DNA of 64,000 bases from Pandoraea eparura (GTDB lineage Bacteria; Pseudomonadota; Gammaproteobacteria; Burkholderiales; Burkholderiaceae). The translations under genes and the position numbers were made by a program. Of this stretch, positions 57,449-64,000 are shown piece after piece (within the stretch, counting starts at the first letter, position 1; the number at the start of each line of letters is the position of its first letter). The DNA lies in NCBI RefSeq assembly GCF_902459725.1, contig NZ_CABPSH010000008.1, positions 1 through 64,000 of the forward strand, read 5' to 3'. Under the pieces are notes generated by a model, which saw only the letters and a list, made by a program, of their open reading frames with translations, made no database searches and had not been told where the DNA came from.

Positions 57449-59584
57449 ATGAGCCTCAGTACCTCGGGAATGCAGATCAAGGGCGCGCAGCGGTGGGTGC
57501 GCGATGGCGTCGAGCTGGTCAGCTCGATGCGTTTCGCCATCAGCCTGCTGAGCGTGCTTGCGATTGCCAGCATCGTGGGCACCGTGCTCAAGCAGGGCGA
57601 CCCTTACCCCAACTACGTCAATCAGTTCGGTCCGTTCTGGGCCGACATCTTCCGCTCGCTCGGTCTGTACACCGTGTACAGCTCGTGGTGGTTCCTGTTG
57701 ATCCTCTTCTTTCTCATGGCGTCGACGACGCTGTGCATCGTACGCAACGCGCCGAAGATGGTCGCGGACATCCGCAGCTGGCGCGATCACGTGCGCGAGG
57801 GCAGTCTGCGAGCCTTCGGTCACAAGGCCGAATTCACCGGCCCGGCGTCGCGCACCGACCTCGTGTCGCGCCTCACGGGCTATCTCGGACGCCGCAGCTA
57901 CCGGTTCGTCGTCCGCGAGCGCGACGGCGCGACGCTCGTCGCGGCCAAGACCGGCGCGGTCAACAAGATCGGCTACATCTTCGCGCACAGTGCGATCGTG
58001 ATCATCTGCCTGGGCGGACTGGTCGACAGCGACCTGCTCATTCGTCTCCAGATGGCGCTGTTCGGCAAGTCGCCGCTGCAGGGCAACGCCGTGATTGCCC
58101 AGATTCCCCAGACGCACCGCCTCTCGCCGAACAATCCGGCGTTTCGCGGTTATGCGTTCGTGCCGGAGGGCGGTAAATCGAACACGGCGATTCTGAATTT
58201 CCAGGATGGCTCGGTGGTGCAGGACCTGCCGTTCTCGGTCGAGTTGAAGAAATTCCACGTCGACTACTACTCGACCGGCATGCCGAAGCTGTTCGCGAGC
58301 GATATCGTGGTCACCGACCCCGAGACCGGCAAGTCGATGAACGCGACGGTAAAGGTCAACGAACCATTCATCTACAAGGGCGTGGCGATCTACCAGTCGA
58401 GCTTCGAGGACGGCGGCAGCAAGCTCAAGCTCACGGGGTATCCCATGCACGGCCCGACCGACCGAGCGTTTGCGTTCTCGGGGAACGTGGGCGGTTCGAC
58501 GCAATTGCGTAGCGGCGGCGCCCGCCAGGACGAATACACCGTCGAGTTCAGTGATTTCCGCGCCATCAACGTCGAGAACATCAGCAATGGCAGCGGCGAG
58601 CGCGACGTGCGCGGTGTGGCCCGCAAGTCATTGCGAGATGATCTGAACGCCCGACTCGGCTCGGGCGCGCGCCCCGACGTGGGCAAGGATTTGCGCAACG
58701 TCGGGCCGTCGGTGCAGTACAAGGTGCGCGACCGCAATGGGCAGGCGAAGGAGTACCGCAACTACATGCTGCCGATTCTGGTGGACGACGGCGAGCGCGT
58801 CTTCATGACCGGCGTGCGCGATACGCCGGACGGCCCGTTCCAGTATCTGCGCATTCCGGCGGACGCCGACGGCTCCGTCAAGCAATGGATGCTGCTGCGC
58901 GCCGCGCTTCAGGACGATGGCGCTCGGGCGGAAGCGGCCCGCCGCTTCGCCGCCCAATCGCTGCCGTCGCAGACGTCGGCAGCGTTGCGCGGGCAATTGC
59001 AGGAGAGCGCCAAGCGCGAGCTCGATCTGTTTGCCGGCGCGATTCCGGCAAGCAAAACCAGCCATGCGAAGGGCGGCTTGCAGGCGATTGCGGAGTTCGT
59101 CAACGAGAAGGTCCCGCAGGATCAGCAATCGAATGCGGCCGACATGTTCCGCCGCATTCTGGACGGCACGATCTGGCAACTGTGGCAGGTCGCGCGCGAA
59201 CAGGCCGGGCAGCCGGCCATGACGCCGACGCCCGAGAATGAGCGCTTCGTGCATACGGCGACCAACGCGCTGTCCGACAATTTCCTGTACGACGCCCCCG
59301 TCTACCTGCAGCTCGATTCGTTCGACCAGATCCAGGCGAGCGTCTTCCAGCTCACGCGCTCGCCGGGCAAGAAGATCGTGTATCTTGGCAGCTTGCTGCT
59401 GGTGCTTGGCATCTTCTCCATGTTCTACGTGCGCGAGCGGCGTCTGTGGCTGTGGCTCAAAGACACGCCGGACGGCGGTAGTTCGGTATTGATGGCCGTG
59501 TCGACCACGCGCCGCACATTGGATTTCGAGAAGGAATTCGCCCGTACGAAGGCGGAGATCGACGAGATCGTCACAAAACGATAA
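57449..59584 (+). CDS. resB: Cytochrome c biogenesis protein ResB (Ccs1)
   Basis: The 711-residue membrane protein is half of the system II cytochrome c synthetase. Membrane helices are visible at about residues 27-46 (FAISLLSVLAIASIVGTVLK), 70-95 (WWFLLILFFLMASTTLCIV), 173-192 (IGYIFAHSAIVIICLGGLVD) and near the C-terminus (IVYLGSLLLVLGIFSMFYVR). They flank a large periplasmic domain with the family sequence PFIYKGVAIYQSSFEDGG. It holds haem with CcsA for attachment to apocytochrome c. ccsA follows within 11 bases. Confidence 0.95.
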   Translation: MSLSTSGMQIKGAQRWVRDGVELVSSMRFAISLLSVLAIASIVGTVLKQGDPYPNYVNQFGPFWADIFRSLGLYTVYSSWWFLLILFFLMASTTLCIVRNAPKMVADIRSWRDHVREGSLRAFGHKAEFTGPASRTDLVSRLTGYLGRRSYRFVVRERDGATLVAAKTGAVNKIGYIFAHSAIVIICLGGLVDSDLLIRLQMALFGKSPLQGNAVIAQIPQTHRLSPNNPAFRGYAFVPEGGKSNTAILNFQDGSVVQDLPFSVELKKFHVDYYSTGMPKLFASDIVVTDPETGKSMNATVKVNEPFIYKGVAIYQSSFEDGGSKLKLTGYPMHGPTDRAFAFSGNVGGSTQLRSGGARQDEYTVEFSDFRAINVENISNGSGERDVRGVARKSLRDDLNARLGSGARPDVGKDLRNVGPSVQYKVRDRNGQAKEYRNYMLPILVDDGERVFMTGVRDTPDGPFQYLRIPADADGSVKQWMLLRAALQDDGARAEAARRFAAQSLPSQTSAALRGQLQESAKRELDLFAGAIPASKTSHAKGGLQAIAEFVNEKVPQDQQSNAADMFRRILDGTIWQLWQVAREQAGQPAMTPTPENERFVHTATNALSDNFLYDAPVYLQLDSFDQIQASVFQLTRSPGKKIVYLGSLLLVLGIFSMFYVRERRLWLWLKDTPDGGSSVLMAVSTTRRTLDFEKEFARTKAEIDEIVTKR

Positions 59585-59595
59585 GGGTGAGACAG

Positions 59596-60780
59596 ATGGA
59601 GTTATTGCAAACCTATTCGGAAGTCTCGTGGCTGCGTCGGCGCAGTGTCGGCGACTGGCTGTTCGCGCTGGCGCTGGCGATCGGGGCGGGCTTTGCCCTC
59701 AATCGCTACGGACACTACATGGATTATTACGAGCACACGATTCTGGTGCTCTGCGTGCCGGTCTTCGCGCTGCTGGGCTGGCACTGGCGGTCCGTGAGGT
59801 GGCTGATGGCCGGGATCGCGATCCTCGCCCTCTCGGGCATCGGGCTGTATCACCATGATCTGGCGCGCGCCGACCAGGCGTTCCTGCTCAAGTACTTCCT
59901 CTCGAGTCAGTCGGCCATCCTGTGGATGAGTGCGCTGTTCTTCCTGGCCACGTTCTTCTACTGGGGCGGCTTGATCGCGCGGTCACCGTTCGGTGCGAGC
60001 GTCGGGTCGGCGTTGTGCTGGTCCGCTGTGCTACTCGGCTTCACCGGCATGATGGTGCGCTGGTACGAGTCGTATCTGGTGGGCGCCGACGTCGGTCATA
60101 TCCCGATCTCGAACCTGTACGAAGTGTTCGTGCTCTTCTGCATGATCACGTCCCTGTTTTATCTGTATTACGAGCATCACTACGAAACACGCTCGCTCGG
60201 GCCGTTCGTGTTGCTCGTGATCAGCGCGGCGGTCGGCTTCAATCTCTGGTACAGCGTGGCGCGCAGTGCCTACGAGATCCAACCGCTGGTGCCGGCATTG
60301 CAGAGCTGGTGGATGAAGATTCATGTGCCCGCGAACTTCATCGGTTACGGCACGTTTGCGCTCGCCGCGATGGTCGCGGTGGCGTATCTGCTCAAGTCGG
60401 GCGAGAACCGGCGTCTGGCGGTGGCCGGCAAGCCGCTCGACAGCGGATTCTTCTCGTCGCGCCTGCCGTCGCTCGAGTTGCTCGATGACCTGATGTATAA
60501 GGCGATTGCCGTCGGTTTCGCGTTCTTCACGATCGCTACGATTCTCGGTGCGCTGTGGGCCGCCGACGCGTGGGGCGGTTACTGGAGCTGGGACCCGAAG
60601 GAGACCTGGGCGCTGATCGTCTGGCTGAACTACGCGGCATGGCTGCACATGCGCCTGATGAAGGGGTTGCGTGGTGCGGTGGCGGCGTGGTGGTCACTGA
60701 CCGGCTTGCTGATCACGACCTTCGCGTTCCTCGGTGTGAACATGTTCCTCTCGGGACTTCACAGCTACGGTCAACTCTGA
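59596..60780 (+). CDS. ccsA: Cytochrome c biogenesis protein CcsA/ResC
   Basis: The 394-residue protein has about eight membrane helices and the tryptophan-rich WWD haem-handling motif, [18 protein letters not shown], at about residue 324, plus conserved histidines (ARADQ...H regions and the C-terminal SGLHSYG). It exports and presents haem with ResB. I chose ATG 59596 over GTG 59587. It lies directly after resB and is closed by a terminator. Confidence 0.95.
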   Translation: MELLQTYSEVSWLRRRSVGDWLFALALAIGAGFALNRYGHYMDYYEHTILVLCVPVFALLGWHWRSVRWLMAGIAILALSGIGLYHHDLARADQAFLLKYFLSSQSAILWMSALFFLATFFYWGGLIARSPFGASVGSALCWSAVLLGFTGMMVRWYESYLVGADVGHIPISNLYEVFVLFCMITSLFYLYYEHHYETRSLGPFVLLVISAAVGFNLWYSVARSAYEIQPLVPALQSWWMKIHVPANFIGYGTFALAAMVAVAYLLKSGENRRLAVAGKPLDSGFFSSRLPSLELLDDLMYKAIAVGFAFFTIATILGALWAADAWGGYWSWDPKETWALIVWLNYAAWLHMRLMKGLRGAVAAWWSLTGLLITTFAFLGVNMFLSGLHSYGQL

Positions 60781-60808
60781 CACGCATTGCCGCATCGGGC
60801 ATCGCGCG

Positions 60809-60842
60809 AAAGCCGCCGCACGCTGTTGCCGGCGGCTTTTTT
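60809..60842 (+). terminator. Terminator of resB-ccsA
   Basis: AAAGCCGCCG (60809-60818) pairs with CGGCGGCTTT (60830-60839), 11-base loop, T-run to 60842. Confidence 0.85.
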
Positions 60843-60976
60843 CATCGTGTCGTATGATTTTGCGCACCAGGGCGATGGGAACGACGCCGTTCCGGCACCC
60901 GTCTGAATGGGCAGGCGCGTTCGCAACGTTGCGCAATCGGCGGCCGTGGTGCAAACGGCTGGCAGGAGGGGACATC

Positions 60977-61975
<999 letters not shown>

Positions 61976-62002
61976 GCGCACGCGCCGCGTCGATCTGCCG
62001 AT

Positions 62003-62809
62003 ATGTCCATCACCCCACGTCATCCGGGCGAGGGCCCCGACGTCGCCGTCGAGGCAGCGGCGCCCACCCGAGGAAACGGGAACGGTTTGCCGTCAGCGGT
62101 TGCCGCTGCGCGCGCGGCCGGTCAATCGGCGCAACACCGGCAACGCTGGCTGCCCTGGGTGAAAGCGGTCGTGTTCCTGTTCGCGCTGTCGCCGGGGCTG
62201 CGACTGGTTGCGTATGGCGTGATGGATCGGCTGGGAGCCAATCCGGTTGAGTTCATCACCCGTTCGACCGGCACATGGACGTTGGTCATGCTTTGCATCA
62301 CGCTCGCGATTACGCCGATGCGACGCTTGTCGGGCATGGTTTGGCTGCTGAGGCTGCGGCGCATGCTTGGACTGTTTGCATGCTGCTACGGCGTGCTGCA
62401 TTTCGCCACGTATGTCTGGCTGGATCAGTGGTTCGATTGGGCGAGCATCCTGCACGACGTGTCGGGCAAGCGCCCCTTCATCACCGTAGGATTCACGGCA
62501 TTCGTGCTGATGGTGGCGTTGGCGCTGACGTCGCCGCACGCGGTGGTGCGACGCATGGGCGGGCGGCGTTGGCAGCGGCTGCATCGCCTCATCTACGCGA
62601 TTGCCGTGCTGGCGATTCTGCACTACTGGTGGATGAAGGCCGGCAAGAACGATCTTGCCCAACCGGCGATCTACGCGATCGTGGTAGCGAGCCTGCTCGG
62701 CGCCCGTGTACTGTGGGCGCTTCGCAGGCGGCGGGCTCAGACGTTGGCAGGCAGCAGTCGTTCGCCCGCGAAGAGCGACTCGACCGTTTCGCGTTCGCGA
62801 ACGAGGTAG
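62003..62809 (+). CDS. msrQ: Membrane haem protein MsrQ (YedZ)
   Basis: The 268-residue protein passes electrons from the respiratory chain to MsrP. About six membrane helices are visible after a 50-residue hydrophilic start (KAVVFLFALSPGLRLVAYGV, WTLVMLCITLAITPMRRL, LFACCYGVLHFATYVWLDQW, FITVGFTAFVLMVALALTS, YAIAVLAILHYWWMKAGKND). Histidines in LHFATYV, RLHRLI and LHYWWM are likely haem ligands. The last 24 codons overlap the end of lysA on the other strand, so the hydrophilic tail SSRSPAKSDSTVSRSRTR is read antisense to LysA. The N-terminal extension is longer than in E. coli and may start later. Confidence 0.93.
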   Translation: MSITPRHPGEGPDVAVEAAAPTRGNGNGLPSAVAAARAAGQSAQHRQRWLPWVKAVVFLFALSPGLRLVAYGVMDRLGANPVEFITRSTGTWTLVMLCITLAITPMRRLSGMVWLLRLRRMLGLFACCYGVLHFATYVWLDQWFDWASILHDVSGKRPFITVGFTAFVLMVALALTSPHAVVRRMGGRRWQRLHRLIYAIAVLAILHYWWMKAGKNDLAQPAIYAIVVASLLGARVLWALRRRRAQTLAGSSRSPAKSDSTVSRSRTR

Positions 62810-64000
62810 GCTTCGTTGCCATCGACCATCACTTCGGCCGCCCGCGGGCGCGTGTTGTAGTTGGAACTCATCGTGAAGCCGTAGGCGCCTGCGGAGCGAA
62901 TCGCGAGCAGATCGCCAGGGGCAATCGCCAAGGTGCGGTCGCGGCCGAGCCAGTCGCCGCTTTCGCACACGGGGCCCACGACGTCGTAAATCGCCGCGTC
63001 GACGGCACGTCGCTCGACAGGGTCGATGCCGTGATAGGCCTCGTACATTGCCGGTCGCGCGAGATCGTTCATGGCCGCATCGACGATGGCGAAATTCTTC
63101 GTCTCGCCGTGCTTGAGGAATTCCACGCGCGTGAGCAGGACGCCGGCGTTGCCGACGAGCGAGCGGCCCGGCTCGAACAGCACCTGACGGTGACCGTGGC
63201 CGCGCTTGGCGATGTGATCGAGAAGCGTGGTGGCGAATGCGGTGATATCGGGCGGCGTCTCGTCGGTATAGGTGATGCCCAGGCCGCCGCCCACGTCGAT
63301 GTGGTGCAATGAGATGCCCGCAGCGTCGAGCTTCTCGACCAGATCGAGCACCTTGTCGGTGGCGTCGAGGTACGGCGAGATTTCCGTGATTTGCGACCCG
63401 ATGTGGCAGTCGATGCCGACGACTTCGAGGTTAGGCATGGCGGCGGCGGCGCGATAGGCCTCGAAGGCTTCTTCGTAGGCCACCCCGAACTTGTTGCCGC
63501 GCAGACCGGTGGAGATGTATGGGTGCGTCTTGGCGTCAACGTTCGGGTTCACGCGCAGCGACACGCGAGCGCGCTTGCCCATTTGCCCGGCGACTTCATT
63601 GAGTCGGTCGAGTTCTGGGCGCGATTCCACGTTGAAGCAGAAGACGTCCTTTTCGAGCGCGTAGCGCATCTCGTCCGCGTGCTTGCCGACGCCTGAGAAC
63701 ACGGTGCGCTTCGGGTCTCCGCCGGCCGCGATCACGCGGGCGAGTTCGCCGGCCGACACGATGTCGAAACCCGCGCCAAGCTTGGCGAACACGCCGAGCA
63801 CGGCGAGGTTCGAGTTCGCCTTGGCGGCATAGTGCACCGCGGCGTTGCGGCCCTCGCAGGCCTTGGCGTAAGCCTGGTACGCGTTCGTCAGGGCCGCTTT
63901 CGAATAGACGTACAAAGGCGTGCCGAAACGCTCGGCGAGCGCGGGCAGTGCAACGCCCTCGGCATGGAGGACGTCGTTGCGGTAGGAGAAGATGGCGTCG
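62737..64000 (-). CDS. lysA: Diaminopimelate decarboxylase (5' end beyond the window)
   Basis: This PLP enzyme makes L-lysine from meso-diaminopimelate. The visible part covers about 420 residues; the frame is open to the window edge (AEGVALPALAERFGTPLYVY), so the start lies outside. Landmarks are the PLP lysine in VHYAAKANSNLAVLG, CHIGSQITE, HIDVGGGLGITY, FEPGRSLVGNAG, the second active-site Cys in GPVCESGDWLG and a C-terminal YNTRPRAAEVMVDG. Its 3' end overlaps msrQ by 73 bases, tail to tail. Confidence 0.96.
   Translation of the reverse strand, partial: DAIFSYRNDVLHAEGVALPALAERFGTPLYVYSKAALTNAYQAYAKACEGRNAAVHYAAKANSNLAVLGVFAKLGAGFDIVSAGELARVIAAGGDPKRTVFSGVGKHADEMRYALEKDVFCFNVESRPELDRLNEVAGQMGKRARVSLRVNPNVDAKTHPYISTGLRGNKFGVAYEEAFEAYRAAAAMPNLEVVGIDCHIGSQITEISPYLDATDKVLDLVEKLDAAGISLHHIDVGGGLGITYTDETPPDITAFATTLLDHIAKRGHGHRQVLFEPGRSLVGNAGVLLTRVEFLKHGETKNFAIVDAAMNDLARPAMYEAYHGIDPVERRAVDAAIYDVVGPVCESGDWLGRDRTLAIAPGDLLAIRSAGAYGFTMSSNYNTRPRAAEVMVDGNEAYLVRERETVESLFAGERLLPANV

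Overview
The window reads as a chromosomal segment of a high-GC Burkholderiales bacterium. Evidence: the beta-proteobacterial order tRNA-Tyr/Gly/Thr-tuf-tRNA-Trp-secE-nusG-rplKAJL-rpoBC, system II cytochrome c maturation (ResB/CcsA with DsbD), a DUF4148-type small secreted protein, and Burkholderia-like RpoB, RpoC and IF-1 sequences. Pandoraea or a close relative is my best guess, but that is inference from gene order and codon style, not a database match.

Layout. 1-1.6 kb: a terminator, a small gene interrupted by an in-frame TGA, and a glycosyltransferase 25 gene. 1.7-15.9 kb: tRNA-Tyr, tRNA-Gly, tRNA-Thr, a first tuf gene, tRNA-Trp, secE, nusG, the L11/L1 and L10/L12 genes with leader structures, rpoB and rpoC, closed by a strong terminator. 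15.9-31.9 kb: an accessory segment inside the conserved ribosomal region. It holds a FecA-like TonB receptor with a Fur-box-like site, a divergent meta-cleavage cluster of the homoprotocatechuate type (hpaH, hpaI, hpaE, hpaD, hpaG-like, a ketopantoate-reductase-like gene, a LysR regulator), a dienelactone hydrolase, small secreted proteins, a small membrane protein, an AraC regulator, a HAD phosphatase and a 415-residue protein I do not recognise. 32.1-51.6 kb: the str, S10, spc and alpha ribosomal operons, rpsL to rplQ, complete and in canonical order, with a second tuf gene and visible internal promoters and terminators. 51.7-64.0 kb: cutA, dsbD, hemB (reverse), engB (reverse), a di-haem cytochrome c4, resB, ccsA, msrP, msrQ and the 3' part of lysA (reverse), which runs off the window.

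How the genes work together. The central block makes the transcription and translation machinery. Hairpins between rplL and rpoB, at rpsJ/rplC, rpsQ/rplN and rpsK/rpsD show where expression of this long array is probably tuned. The right-hand block is a coherent periplasmic redox set: DsbD carries reducing power across the membrane, ResB/CcsA attach haem to cytochromes such as the adjacent c4, HemB makes tetrapyrrole precursor, and MsrPQ repairs oxidised methionine. The accessory block probably imports an iron chelate and degrades a ring-cleavage product of homoprotocatechuate type, although no ring hydroxylase and no obvious CHM isomerase gene is present.

I see no CRISPR array, insertion sequence, prophage or defence system. 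The most notable points are the in-frame TGA in the first gene, the strong divergence of the two tuf copies in their 3' halves, the accessory insertion between rpoC and rpsL, two short tandem-repeat tracts, and two tail-to-tail coding overlaps.
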